A stretch of 40,161 nt of DNA from assembly GCA_049323835.1 (NCBI GenBank), contig JBMOOJ010000005.1:1-40161 (forward strand), given 5' to 3'. This document shows positions 15,087 to 23,423 of the stretch, piece after piece. The notes under the pieces were generated by a model. It worked only from the letters and a program-made list of their open reading frames with translations, did not search any database and was not told where the DNA came from. Both the position numbers and the translations under genes were made by a program. Each line of letters opens with the position of its first letter. Within the stretch, counting starts at the first letter, position 1. Source of the DNA: SG-bin9 sp049323835 (GTDB lineage Bacteria; Pseudomonadota; Alphaproteobacteria; Rhizobiales; Xanthobacteraceae).

Positions 15087-16481
15087 ATGCTTCGATTTTT
15101 CTGCTTTCTTGCTTTTCTGATCGCCGCTTCCCTCTCCTCGCAACTGACCGCCACCGCCGCCGACAAGCGCGTCGCGCTGGTGATCGGCATTTCCGCCTAC
15201 CAGAACGTTTCGGCGCTGCCCAATCCGTCGAACGACGCCAGCGCCGTCGCGGCGCTGCTCAAGTCGTCCGGCTTCGATGTGGTCGAGACCAGGCGCGATG
15301 TCGGCATTGCGCAACTGCGCCGCGCCATCGGCGATTTCTCCGAACAGGCGCAGACGGCGGACGTCGCCGTCGTGTTCTATGCAGGTCATGGCATCGAGGT
15401 CGACGGCACCAACTATCTCGTTCCGGCGGATGCCAAGCTCGCGCGTGACTTCGATATCGAGGACGAAGCGCTCTCGCTCGATCGTCTCCTGAAGGCAATC
15501 GAGCCGGCCCGCCGCCTGCGGCTCGTCATTCTCGATGCCTGCCGCGATAATCCCTTTGCCAAGACCATGAAGCGCACCGTCGCCTCGCGTTCGGTCGGGC
15601 GCGGCCTCGCCAAGATCGAGCCGACGGTCGCCGACACGCTGATCGCCTACGCCGCGAAGGCGGGCTCAACTGCGCTCGACGGCGACGAAGCCAACAGCCC
15701 GTTCACCAAGGCGCTGCTGGCGAACCTCGCCACACCGGGCCTCGACCTGCGCATTGCGTTTGGCCGCGTCCGCGATGCGGTGCTCGCATCGACCGCACGC
15801 AAGCAGGAGCCGTTTGTCTACGGCTCGCTCGGCGGCAGCACGGTCAGCATCGTCGAGGCAGCCGCATCGCCGGTCACCGAAGCCAAATCCGGAAACAAGC
15901 CCGCGGCGAACCCGCAGGTCGCGGCCGCACCGTCATCGACGCAGACCCGTGCGGCGCCGGAATCCGCGCAGGCCCCGGTCGCGGTCACCAACGAAGCCGC
16001 GGAAGCGTGGCGCGCGACGCTCGGCACCACGAGCCCCGCCGTGCTGGAGGCTTATGTGAAGCGCTTCGGCGATACGGTCTATGGCGACCTCGCCCGCGCC
16101 CGGCTGTCGGAGTTGAAGGCCGCCGCTCCGAAGACCGAACCGCGCGCCGTGCAGCCGGAGCAGAGGCTTGCAGCGACAACCGCTGCGCCGTCTGCGGACG
16201 GTTCGAAGCCGCTGCGCTACATCGGCTGCTTCCGTGACAGCGGCAAACGCGATCTCGACGGCCCGACCAGCTACGATGGCAAGATGACGCCGCAGCTGTG
16301 CGTCGCGACCTGCGCCAAGGCCGGCTTTGCCTACGCCGGCGTGCAGTACGCAGGCCACTGCTTCTGCGGCAACACCTACGGCGCGCATGGCGCGGCGCAG
16401 AACTGCGATACCAAGTGCACCGGCGACCGCGACCAGATCTGCGGCGGCACCTGGGCCAACGCGATTTACGCGACGAATTGA
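15087..16481 (+). CDS. Secreted caspase-like (peptidase C14) protein with C-terminal WSC domain
   Basis: A 464-residue exported protein. A signal peptide ends near residue 25 (SSQLTATAA). The caspase fold spans about 26-255: KRVALVIGISAYQN begins it, the catalytic dyad is H101 (YAGHG) and C152 (DACRDNPF), and GSTALDGD and FGRVRDAVL close it. An Ala/Pro-rich linker (257-305) leads to a short helical motif with W309 and KRFGDTVYGDLARARLSEL (325-343), then another linker. Residues 376-464 form a WSC domain with its eight cysteines (381, 405, 409, 425, 427, 440, 444, 452); this module is known mainly from fungal and algal carbohydrate-binding proteins. The start has GGAGG seven bases upstream. 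Two covarying palindromes precede it. Inference: a periplasmic or surface cysteine peptidase tethered to a glycan. Confidence 0.9.
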   Translation: MLRFFCFLAFLIAASLSSQLTATAADKRVALVIGISAYQNVSALPNPSNDASAVAALLKSSGFDVVETRRDVGIAQLRRAIGDFSEQAQTADVAVVFYAGHGIEVDGTNYLVPADAKLARDFDIEDEALSLDRLLKAIEPARRLRLVILDACRDNPFAKTMKRTVASRSVGRGLAKIEPTVADTLIAYAAKAGSTALDGDEANSPFTKALLANLATPGLDLRIAFGRVRDAVLASTARKQEPFVYGSLGGSTVSIVEAAASPVTEAKSGNKPAANPQVAAAPSSTQTRAAPESAQAPVAVTNEAAEAWRATLGTTSPAVLEAYVKRFGDTVYGDLARARLSELKAAAPKTEPRAVQPEQRLAATTAAPSADGSKPLRYIGCFRDSGKRDLDGPTSYDGKMTPQLCVATCAKAGFAYAGVQYAGHCFCGNTYGAHGAAQNCDTKCTGDRDQICGGTWANAIYATN

Positions 16482-16528
16482 TTGGTCGTCATTGCGAGCG
16501 AAGCGAAGCCAATCCAGTATTGCCCGCT

Positions 16529-16605
16529 CGTCATTGCCGGGCTTGACCCGGCAATCCATCTTTCCCGCAAAAGATGGATGCCCGGATCAAGTCCGGGCAT
16601 GACGA
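16529..16605. repeat. Dispersed palindromic intergenic repeat (copy 3)
   Basis: The element runs from TCGTCATTGCCGGG to CGGGCATGACGA, with the internal inverted pair CCATCTT / AAGATGG (16556-16577). Just before it, from 16488, is the start of another family member (GTCATTGCGAGCGAAGCG). The last 34 bases are identical to the copy at 6774. It lies in the convergent space after the caspase-WSC gene and may terminate it. Confidence 0.75.
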
Positions 16606-16660
16606 CGAAGGGTGGCGTAGCTCCAGGCGTTTTCTGCTTTCGCAGGGACGACGGTACCAA

Positions 16661-16693
16661 CAAAAAAGGCGCCGCATCGCTGCGGCGCCTTTC
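16661..16693 (-). terminator. Intrinsic terminator of the Tim44-domain gene
   Basis: A perfect ten-base stem, AGGCGCCGCA (16667-16676) and TGCGGCGCCT (16681-16690), has the four-base loop TCGC. Read on the minus strand it is followed by a run of six T (complement of 16662-16667). It lies 22 bases past the stop of the minus-strand gene at 16715. Confidence 0.88.
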
Positions 16694-16714
16694 GCATGCC
16701 GTTCAATCAGACGA

Positions 16715-17713
16715 TCAGTTCGTCTGCTGGATCGCCGAGAGCTCCCAGTTGCCGCCGTGGCGGCGCGAGAACGTCCAGACTTCGGTCGCTTCCGTCGGCG
16801 TGTCGCTGCCGTCGATGACACGGCCGCTGGCGCGATCGATCGTCTTGTCGGTCAGCGCGAAACGCATGGCGAGCGTCGCATAGTCGGTCGGGCCTTCGCT
16901 CCAGGCTTCCGCGAGGTCACCCTGAAGGAGCTTCACGTTCGAGACCTTGTTGACCACGCCGCGGTTGCGATTGGCCGCGAGGTCTTCGCGGAAGTACGAG
17001 GCCATTTCCGGCGTCGCGAGGTCGTTCAGCCTGGCTTCATCCTCGTTCGACCACGCCATCTGGACCTCGCCCAGCATGCGCTCGAACGCATCGTAGTCGT
17101 CCGGCTTGATCTGCAGCGGCACCGGACGGTTGTTGAAACCGCCCCCGCCCGCACCACCGCCAAGCGGCATCGCATACGGATTGGCCGTGCCCTGCTGTTG
17201 CCGCGGCGCATCGAAGCTCGATGGGCCGGACGCAAATGCCGTGTTGTCCGCGCCTGACTGGCGGCGGCGCCACCAGTTCAGCGCGAACCGCGCGATGACG
17301 ACGACCAGAACGACCTGGATGATCAGGCCGAGGATCGAGGCAAAACTGCCGAGGCCGCTCATGAAGCCGCCGCCGAACAGCATGCCGAGCAGACCGGCAC
17401 CGAGGAAGCCTGCGGCAAGGCCGCCGAGCATGCCCATGCCCGGACGGTTGAAGAAGCCGCCCTGGGGCTGCGGTGCGGCTGCCGGCGTCGTCGCGCCCGG
17501 CTGGGTCTGGGTCCGCTGCATCGGCTGCGCGGCGCCCGGTGCGGTCTGGGTTGCCGGCGGCGCCGAATAGGTCTTCGAGCCGCGCGATCCCATACTTCCG
17601 CGGCCGCCTGGGCGCGCGTCGGCTTCCGACATCGCGACCGCAAGCGGCATGGCCAGCGTCAGGGCCACGGCAAGCATCTTAACGAGAGCGCGGGTGCGCT
17701 GTGAAAATCTCAT
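16715..17713 (-). CDS. Tim44-like domain protein, membrane-associated
   Basis: A 332-residue protein. It has a signal peptide (LAVALTLAMPLAVAMSEADA), then a Gly/Ser/Pro/Gln-rich stretch (about 34-95) and a Gly-rich hydrophobic pair (GMLGGLAAGFLGAGLLGMLF, then ILGLIIQVVLVVVIARFALNWW near 125-147). The C-terminal half (about 205-330) is a Tim44/mL45-like domain, including DYDAFERMLGEVQMAWSNED and the closing EVWTFSRRHGGNWELSAIQQ. Bacterial proteins of this layout are common in alphaproteobacteria. Their role is not established, and lipid or membrane-protein contact is inferred from mitochondrial Tim44. The ATG has GAGG upstream. A clear terminator follows. It lies downstream of cckA on the same strand, 121 bp away, and is probably a separate unit. 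Confidence 0.88.
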   Translation of the reverse strand: MRFSQRTRALVKMLAVALTLAMPLAVAMSEADARPGGRGSMGSRGSKTYSAPPATQTAPGAAQPMQRTQTQPGATTPAAAPQPQGGFFNRPGMGMLGGLAAGFLGAGLLGMLFGGGFMSGLGSFASILGLIIQVVLVVVIARFALNWWRRRQSGADNTAFASGPSSFDAPRQQQGTANPYAMPLGGGAGGGGFNNRPVPLQIKPDDYDAFERMLGEVQMAWSNEDEARLNDLATPEMASYFREDLAANRNRGVVNKVSNVKLLQGDLAEAWSEGPTDYATLAMRFALTDKTIDRASGRVIDGSDTPTEATEVWTFSRRHGGNWELSAIQQTN

Positions 17714-17834
17714 GGTCGTTCCTCGACTCCCCGGTATTGGGGGTTGCCCATAAGATGGTCACGGCGCGGTGAAAGTGAACAGCGGACTTGGCCGCACCCC
17801 TGCGGCGCTCGGTCGCGGCAACAGCCCCGGGGTG

Positions 17835-20423
17835 TCAAGCCGCTGTCATCGTTTCCTTAACCGCCGCAACGAGTTGCGACAGCGTGAACGGCTTCGGCAG
17901 GAACGCGAATTGCTCGTTCGCGGGCAGGCTCTTCTCGAAGGCGTCTTCCGCATAGCCCGACACGAAAATGATCTTTAGGTCCGGATTGCGGGCGCGCATC
18001 TCTTTTAGCAGCGTCGGGCCGTCCATTTCCGGCATCACCACGTCCGACACCACGAGGTCGATCGCACCCCGCTGCTCGTCGATCGCTTCCATCGCCTCGA
18101 TGCCGTTTGACGCCTCGATGACATTGTAGCCGCGCGAGCGCAGGCCTCGCGCGTTGAGCGAGCGAAGTCCCTCTTCGTCCTCGACGAGAAGAATGGTGCC
18201 CTGCCCGGTGAGGTCGGCGGACTTCGGCTTGGCGGGCGCGGGCGCCGCCGGTGCTTCGGCGGCGATCGGCGGTGACGCGCCGTTGAGCGTCGGCACCTCG
18301 GACTGCTCCTCGCGGCCTGCGACATGCCGCGGCAGGAAGATGCGGAACGCCGTGCCGCCACCGTCGCCCGGATCGGCATAGATGAAGCCGCCGGTCTGCT
18401 TGACGATGCCGTAGACGGTCGAGAGACCGAGGCCGGTGCCCTTGCCGACCTCCTTGGTCGAGAAGAACGGCTCGAAGATCTTGTCGACGATGTCCGCCGG
18501 AATGCCGGTGCCGGTGTCGATCACCTCGATCTTCACATAGTCGGCGGCGGGCATGCCCTGCTTGGCCAGCCGCTCCGCATCCTGCGCTGACACGTTGCCG
18601 GTCCGCACCGTCAGCTTGCCGCCGTCCGGCATCGCGTCGCGGGCGTTGACCGCGAGATTGACGATCACCTGCTCGAACTGCGAGACGTCGACCTTCACCG
18701 GCCACAGGTCGCGGCCGTGCAAGAGTTCGAGCCTCACCTTCTCGCCGATCAGGCGGCGCAGCAGCATGGTGAGATCGGATAGCGCGTCGCCGAGATCGAG
18801 CACCTGCGGCCGCAGCGTCTGGCGGCGCGAGAACGCGAGCAGCTGACGGACCAGCGTCGCCGCGCGCGTCGCGTTCTGCTTGATCTGCATGATGTCCTGG
18901 AAGGACGGGTCGGTCGGCTTGTGCGAATTCAGCAGAAAATCGTTCGCCATCATGATGGCGGAGAGCACGTTGTTGAAGTCGTGCGCGATGCCGCCGGCGA
19001 GCTGGCCGACCGCCTGCATCTTCTGCGACTGCGCGAACTGATTCTCCAGCGTGCGCTTCTCGGTCGTCTCCAGCATGTAGACGATGGCGATTTCGGTATC
19101 GCGTTCGTCCGCCTCGACCGCGGTGACGAAGAACTGGCCCCAGCGCTCCTTGACGCTGTCGAGCGCGGCCTCGACCGGCGTGATGTCGCCCTGCCCCTGC
19201 GCGGCCTTGTCGATCGCCGCCTTGATTGGCGCTCGGTCGCGCTCGTGCACCGCGGCGAGGATCGAACGGCTGGCAGCGCCATCTTGGCCGAGACCTTGCG
19301 CGAGCTTGGCGAAGCGCGCATTGGCCTGCACCACCGCGCCGGACCGGTCGACGGTCGCGATCGCCATCGGCGTGTGGTCGAAGAAGCGCATGAAACGCAC
19401 CTCGGCGGCGCGCTGCGGATCGCCGCGCTCGTCGCGGGCGCGGCTGATGACGAGCGTGCGCGAACCGCCGGGCGTGCCGTCGGCGCCGAACGCGAGCTTG
19501 TGATAGAGCCGCACCGGCACGGTCTTGCCGTTGCGGGTCTTGAGGTCGAGATCGAACACCTCGGTCTTCACCTCCCCCGGCGCGGGCGTCATCGAGGCGA
19601 GCAGCGCCGCGCCATCGCCGGTGACGATGTCGGTAAGCTTCAGGCCGCCGGAGCCGATCTCCGCGAGATCGTGATCGAGCCAGCCGGCCAGCGTGGCGTT
19701 GACGTAGACGAGATCGCCCGCGGGGTTGACCGAGAAGAAGCCGCACGGCGCATGATCGAGGTACTCGATCGCGTGCTGCAACTCCTGAAATACGTCCTCC
19801 TGACGCTCGCGGTCGCGGGTGATGTCGGCGATCGACCAGACGACGAGCCGCGATGCTTTCTTCGCCTGCCCGAGCGGCCGCACGCGCATGCGCAGCCAGC
19901 GCGCCTGCGCTCCGTCGGCGTTGGCGACCCGCACCTCCTCCTGAAGCCGCTTGCCTTCGCGCGCGGCCTTGAGCAGCCGGAACACCGCCTCCGACACATC
20001 CGGATTGCCGATGAAGACGCGCTCGACCGGACGCACGTCATGGATGCCATCCGCGCCCGTCAGCGTGAGGTAAGCCGCGTTGGCGTAGACGACATGCCCC
20101 TGCGCGTCGGTGACGGCGAGGCCGTCAAAGGCGTGATCGACCACCGGCCGCGCGATCGGGTCTTCGACCGCGCGGTCCGCAAGACGGATGATGCCGGCGG
20201 CGAAGGCGAACAGCGAGAACAGCCCGACCATGGCCAGCAGCGCCAGCAGTCCGAGCACATAGGGTTGTGCCTGCGTGCGGCCAAGCGTCATGAACAGCAC
20301 GGCGGCGCCGACGATGGCGACGGCGACCGCGACCACGAGCAGGATGCTGCCGCTCCGCGGCGGCGGATCGTGCGCGGCGATCGCGGCGGCTGCGGTTGGG
20401 TCTCTCGCTTTGTCGGTGGTCAT
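17835..20423 (-). CDS. cckA: Cell-cycle hybrid histidine kinase CckA
   Basis: An 862-residue membrane kinase. Two helices lie near 26-47 and 55-79, followed by three PAS-like domains (about 88-205, 210-330, 343-455). The phosphoacceptor helix has H481 (GGIAHDFNNVLSAI) and the ATPase domain has N593 (NLAVNARDAMPDGG), DTGTGIP and GKGTGLGLS. A Pro/Ala linker leads to a receiver with D794 (VVSDVVMPEMDG) and a conserved Lys in LPKPF. This is the CckA architecture. In Caulobacter, CckA passes phosphate through ChpT to CtrA and CpdR, and CtrA drives early flagellar genes. It lies 234 bp beyond flhB on the same strand. CtrA-like boxes occur in the flagellar island, which fits the assignment. No strong ribosome site precedes the ATG. 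Confidence 0.93.
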   Translation of the reverse strand: MTTDKARDPTAAAAIAAHDPPPRSGSILLVVAVAVAIVGAAVLFMTLGRTQAQPYVLGLLALLAMVGLFSLFAFAAGIIRLADRAVEDPIARPVVDHAFDGLAVTDAQGHVVYANAAYLTLTGADGIHDVRPVERVFIGNPDVSEAVFRLLKAAREGKRLQEEVRVANADGAQARWLRMRVRPLGQAKKASRLVVWSIADITRDRERQEDVFQELQHAIEYLDHAPCGFFSVNPAGDLVYVNATLAGWLDHDLAEIGSGGLKLTDIVTGDGAALLASMTPAPGEVKTEVFDLDLKTRNGKTVPVRLYHKLAFGADGTPGGSRTLVISRARDERGDPQRAAEVRFMRFFDHTPMAIATVDRSGAVVQANARFAKLAQGLGQDGAASRSILAAVHERDRAPIKAAIDKAAQGQGDITPVEAALDSVKERWGQFFVTAVEADERDTEIAIVYMLETTEKRTLENQFAQSQKMQAVGQLAGGIAHDFNNVLSAIMMANDFLLNSHKPTDPSFQDIMQIKQNATRAATLVRQLLAFSRRQTLRPQVLDLGDALSDLTMLLRRLIGEKVRLELLHGRDLWPVKVDVSQFEQVIVNLAVNARDAMPDGGKLTVRTGNVSAQDAERLAKQGMPAADYVKIEVIDTGTGIPADIVDKIFEPFFSTKEVGKGTGLGLSTVYGIVKQTGGFIYADPGDGGGTAFRIFLPRHVAGREEQSEVPTLNGASPPIAAEAPAAPAPAKPKSADLTGQGTILLVEDEEGLRSLNARGLRSRGYNVIEASNGIEAMEAIDEQRGAIDLVVSDVVMPEMDGPTLLKEMRARNPDLKIIFVSGYAEDAFEKSLPANEQFAFLPKPFTLSQLVAAVKETMTAA

Positions 20424-20657
20424 CGAACGGTCGTACAGCCGATTGAAGGTATGATCTTTTTACGCCGAACCCGTAACGCCGAACTTTGAATCCGAACCTG
20501 ACTCAAGCACCTGGAACCCGGCTCAGGCCCCGGCCAGATTCGCGTCCATGCGGCATCCGGCAATCGTCCCTGAGTGCCTGAATCGCACCGCACAACGCAA
20601 GCCCGGCGTCACCGGAAACCGCCGTTATACGGCTTATTCCGCAGCATCTGGCGGCGC

Positions 20658-21728
20658 TTAGCGGCTCAACCCTCGCTTCAGCTTCATCACGTAGCCGATG
20701 ACTTCGGCGACTGCGTGGTAGTGCTCGACCGGAATCTCGTCGTCGACATCGACGGTCGCATAGAGCGCGCGCGCCAGCGGCACGTTCTCGACGATCGGGA
20801 TATCGTGCCCCTTCGCAACCTCGCGGATGCGCAGCGCAGCCGCGTCGACACCCTTCGCGACGCAGATCGGCGCCGGCATGCCGCGGTCGTACTTCAGCGC
20901 CACCGAATAGTGGGTCGGGTTGGTGATGATGACCGAGGCGCTCGGCACCGCCGCCATCATGCGCTTCTTCGCACGCTGCTGGCGCAACTGGCGCAAGCGT
21001 CCCTTGATGTGCGGATCGCCTTCGGTCTGCTTGAACTCCTCCTTCATTTCCTGAACCGACATTTTCAGCTTCTCGTACCATTGCCGGTACTGGAACAGGT
21101 AATCGGCGATGGCGACCAGCGCGAGCAACGCCACCACCGCGCCGAGCAGCTGGAGCGTCAGCGTCAGGGTCGCCCCCATCACCGCGGCGGGATCGAAACG
21201 GACCATCGCCTCGAGGCGATGCCGTTCCGGCCACAGCAGCGCCGTCATCACCGCACCGAGCGCGACAAGCTTGACCAGGCCCTTGAGGAAGTTCGCCGCC
21301 GCCTGCTTGCCGAAGATGCGCTTGAAGCCCGCGAGCGGCGAGATCTTGCTCGCCTTCGGCTTCAGCTGCTCCCCCGACCAGACGAAGCGGTGCTGTACGA
21401 TGTTGCCGGCGATCGCCGCCAGCATCAGCAGCGCGAACGGCACGCCGAGCGCGACCATCAGGAACGTCTCGATCGAGCCGAGCAGGCGGATCAGGTCCGG
21501 GCCGTTGACGCGGATCATGTGCGCGTTGGCGAGGATATTCTTCAGCGGCGTCTGCAGGCTCGTGCCGATCGAGCTCGAGAAAGTCGCGAGGATTAGCGTC
21601 GCGCCCGCCATGATGAACCAGGTGTTGACTTCCTGGCTTTTGACGACGTCGCCCTTTTCGAGCGCGTCGTCCATGCGTTTTTGGGTCGGGTCTTCTGTCT
21701 TCTCGCTGTCGTCGCCTTCATCGGCCAT
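20658..21728 (-). CDS. flhB: Flagellar type III export switch protein FlhB
   Basis: Export-gate component that changes substrate specificity from rod/hook to filament. The 356 residues include four membrane segments (about 37-58, 88-112, 145-166, 188-212). The cytoplasmic domain has the self-cleaving motif N270-P271-T272-H273 (ITNPTHYSVAL). The linker GDPHIKGRLRQLRQQRAKKRMM and the C-terminal VENVPLARALY are typical. The N-terminus EKTEDPTQKRMDDALEKGDV is the family start. It follows fliR by 12 bp in a minus-strand operon that runs flgB-flgC-fliE-fliQ-fliR-flhB. The cytoplasmic tail beyond NPTH is of normal length. Confidence 0.97.
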   Translation of the reverse strand: MADEGDDSEKTEDPTQKRMDDALEKGDVVKSQEVNTWFIMAGATLILATFSSSIGTSLQTPLKNILANAHMIRVNGPDLIRLLGSIETFLMVALGVPFALLMLAAIAGNIVQHRFVWSGEQLKPKASKISPLAGFKRIFGKQAAANFLKGLVKLVALGAVMTALLWPERHRLEAMVRFDPAAVMGATLTLTLQLLGAVVALLALVAIADYLFQYRQWYEKLKMSVQEMKEEFKQTEGDPHIKGRLRQLRQQRAKKRMMAAVPSASVIITNPTHYSVALKYDRGMPAPICVAKGVDAAALRIREVAKGHDIPIVENVPLARALYATVDVDDEIPVEHYHAVAEVIGYVMKLKRGLSR

Positions 21729-21740
21729 GAGCGTCGCGCC

Positions 21741-22514
21741 TCACTTCACCGGTGGGATGAGCTGGTGCATGACGCCGCCGAAATACTCGAGATACGTGCC
21801 CATCATGGTCACGATCACGATGGCGAAGATCAGGAAGCCGATGACGATCGAAAGCGGTACGCCGACGAAATAGACCTGCATCTGCGGCATCATGCGCGCG
21901 AGCACACCGAGGCCGATGTTGAAGACGAGACCGAACACGAGGAACGGCGCCGCCAGCTGCGTGCCGATCTTGAATGCCAGAGCGAACGTCTTGGTCGCAA
22001 GCGCCGCGACGTCGCCGGTCGCGAGAAACTCGCCCGGCGCGAAAATCCGGTAACTCTCGTTCAGCGCCGCGATCACGAGATAATGCATGTCGGTCGCGAA
22101 CAGAAGTGTCAGCGCGAGGAGAGTCAGAAAGTTGCCGATCAGCGCACCCTGCTGGCCCTGCGACGGATCGACCGCAGTGACGAAGCCGAGGCCGAGCTGC
22201 TGCGCGATCACCGAGCCTGCGACCGAGAGCGCCGACAGCGCCACCCGAGCGGTAGCGCCGAGCACCAGCCCTATCAGGATCTCGTGCACCATCAGAACGA
22301 GCAGCGGCGTCATCGACGTCATGTCGACCTGATAGGCCGAGCGATGCAGCGGCAGGATGATCAGCGTCAGCGCCAGCGCGATCGCCAGCTTGATCCGCAC
22401 CGGCACGCTCATTTCGCCAAGCCCCGGCATCAGCATCACCATCGCGCCGATGCGCGCGAACGTCAGCATGAATGCCGCAGCGAGCGCGGGAAGCAGGGAA
22501 ATGTCGAAGCGCAT
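21741..22514 (-). CDS. fliR: Flagellar export gate protein FliR
   Basis: Integral export-gate subunit of 257 residues, with the helices expected to pack with FliP and FliQ in the helical pore complex. Recognisable blocks are FMLTFARIGAMVMLMPGLGE at the N-terminus, HEILIGLVLGATARVALSAL, and GLGVLARMMPQMQVYFVGVP near the C-terminus. I chose the ATG at 22514 (MRFDISLL) with GGCAGG upstream. A GTG 12 codons earlier would add a charged, unconserved extension. The gap to fliQ is 174 bp, unusual inside this operon, and contains short inverted copies of CATTCGC. Confidence 0.95.
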   Translation of the reverse strand: MRFDISLLPALAAAFMLTFARIGAMVMLMPGLGEMSVPVRIKLAIALALTLIILPLHRSAYQVDMTSMTPLLVLMVHEILIGLVLGATARVALSALSVAGSVIAQQLGLGFVTAVDPSQGQQGALIGNFLTLLALTLLFATDMHYLVIAALNESYRIFAPGEFLATGDVAALATKTFALAFKIGTQLAAPFLVFGLVFNIGLGVLARMMPQMQVYFVGVPLSIVIGFLIFAIVIVTMMGTYLEYFGGVMHQLIPPVK

Positions 22515-22536
22515 GGCCTGCCTGTCGGTCCGGTTC

Positions 22537-22675
22537 CGGCATTCGCTCACCTGCCCGCGGCTGCTCCGGCGAATGCTGTATCAAAGCGACCAGGAGCATA
22601 TGAGATTCGCAAGGCGCATTGGACCTGGCATTCGCCCGGATCATTCGCCGCGCCGTCATTCGCGAAATGCCAATT
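22537..22675. repeat. Degenerate CATTCGC/GCGAATG repeat cluster between fliR and fliQ
   Basis: The spacer carries CGGCATTCGC and GCGAATGCTG as an inverted pair (about 22537-22580). GGCATTCGCC, TCATTCGCC and the small palindrome CATTCGCGAAATG follow (about 22628-22670). The same ACATTCGC/GCGAATGT core forms the inner stem of the palindromes at 14901 and 14991, so this may be a decayed relative. No gene is visible in the spacer. Confidence 0.35.
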
Positions 22676-22688
22676 CCGCCACGCGCGC

Positions 22689-22952
22689 CTAGCCCCCGAT
22701 GATGCGCGATGAAATCCGCATCATCTGGCCCTGAAGCGCATCGGCCATGAACGGCAAAGCGATCAGCATCGTTAGGAACATGGCGATGATCTTCGGCACG
22801 AACACCAGCGTCTGCTCCTGGATCTGCGTCAGCGCCTGCACGAGCGACACGGCGACGCCGACCACAAGGCCGACCCCCATCAGCGGCGCGGACACGATCA
22901 CGATGGTCCAGATCGCGTCACGCGCGACATCGAGGGTTTCAGGACCGGTCAC
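22689..22952 (-). CDS. fliQ: Flagellar export gate protein FliQ
   Basis: An 87-residue export-gate subunit with two helices (about 15-38 and 50-72), the standard length. The blocks VSLVQALTQIQEQTLVFVPKI and MLIALPFMADAL are typical. The start is GTG at 22952 with GGGGAG about seven bases upstream; no ATG fits the family N-terminus. The 149-bp space between it and fliE is occupied mostly by a dispersed repeat. Confidence 0.95.
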   Translation of the reverse strand: MTGPETLDVARDAIWTIVIVSAPLMGVGLVVGVAVSLVQALTQIQEQTLVFVPKIIAMFLTMLIALPFMADALQGQMMRISSRIIGG

Positions 22953-22985
22953 TTCACACTCCCCTGGAACTTAAAACGCCTGCAC

Positions 22986-23100
22986 CGTCATTGCGAAGCA
23001 TAGCCGTTCGAAGAACGGCGTCGCTTCGCTTGCCGGCGGCGACGATGCAATCCAATCAGTCTCCGTGCAGCTGGATTGCTTCGCTGCGCTCGCAATGACG
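22986..23100. repeat. Dispersed palindromic repeat inside the flagellar operon
   Basis: A 115-bp element with perfect 11-bp inverted ends: CGTCATTGCGA (22986-22996) and TCGCAATGACG (23090-23100). It includes the hairpin GCCGTTCGAAGAACGGC, shared exactly with the copy at 6774, and the pair GCAATCCA / TGGATTGC. It stops one base short of the fliE stop codon and fills most of the fliE-fliQ gap. It could reduce read-through or alter mRNA stability within the operon. Confidence 0.8.
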
Positions 23101-23101
23101 A

Positions 23102-23407
23102 TCAGATCGGCATCCGCATGATATCTTCGTAGGACTGGATGACGCGATCGCGCACCGACACCAAGGTCGAGATCGCGACGTCGGTCTCGGCCACCGCCGT
23201 CACCACGTCCATCACGTTGGCCTTGCCGGATGCGAGTGCGACCGACTGCGCGTCGGACTTCTTGCCCGCTTCGGCGACGCTGCCGAGCGCATCCTTGAGC
23301 ACGGAGCTGAACGATGGACCGCCCGAGCCGGTTTTCGCGGCGGCGGCGGGGTCGGCCATCTTCGCGAGTTTCGCGTAAGCATTGGCTGCAATTGTCGGCG
23401 ATGCCAT
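23102..23407 (-). CDS. fliE: Flagellar MS-ring/rod adaptor FliE
   Basis: A 101-residue rod-base protein that joins the MS ring and export gate to the proximal rod. The C-terminal half is diagnostic: ANVMDVVTAVAETDVAISTLVSVRDRVIQSYEDIMRMPI. The middle FSSVLKDALGSV is also conserved. The N-terminus is Ala-rich and variable, as usual. The ATG has GGAGA upstream. It starts 16 bp after flgC in the minus-strand operon. Confidence 0.95.
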   Translation of the reverse strand: MASPTIAANAYAKLAKMADPAAAAKTGSGGPSFSSVLKDALGSVAEAGKKSDAQSVALASGKANVMDVVTAVAETDVAISTLVSVRDRVIQSYEDIMRMPI

Positions 23408-23423
23408 GAATCAGGTCTCCGGA

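Noticed and set aside
15087..16481. Caspase-like protein as part of an antiphage defence island
   Set aside because: It has a signal peptide and a disulfide-rich WSC domain, so it is extracytoplasmic. No other defence genes are nearby.
18921..20489. 522-codon plus-strand frame opposite cckA
   Set aside because: It is an antisense shadow of a highly conserved kinase, with composition typical of shadow frames.
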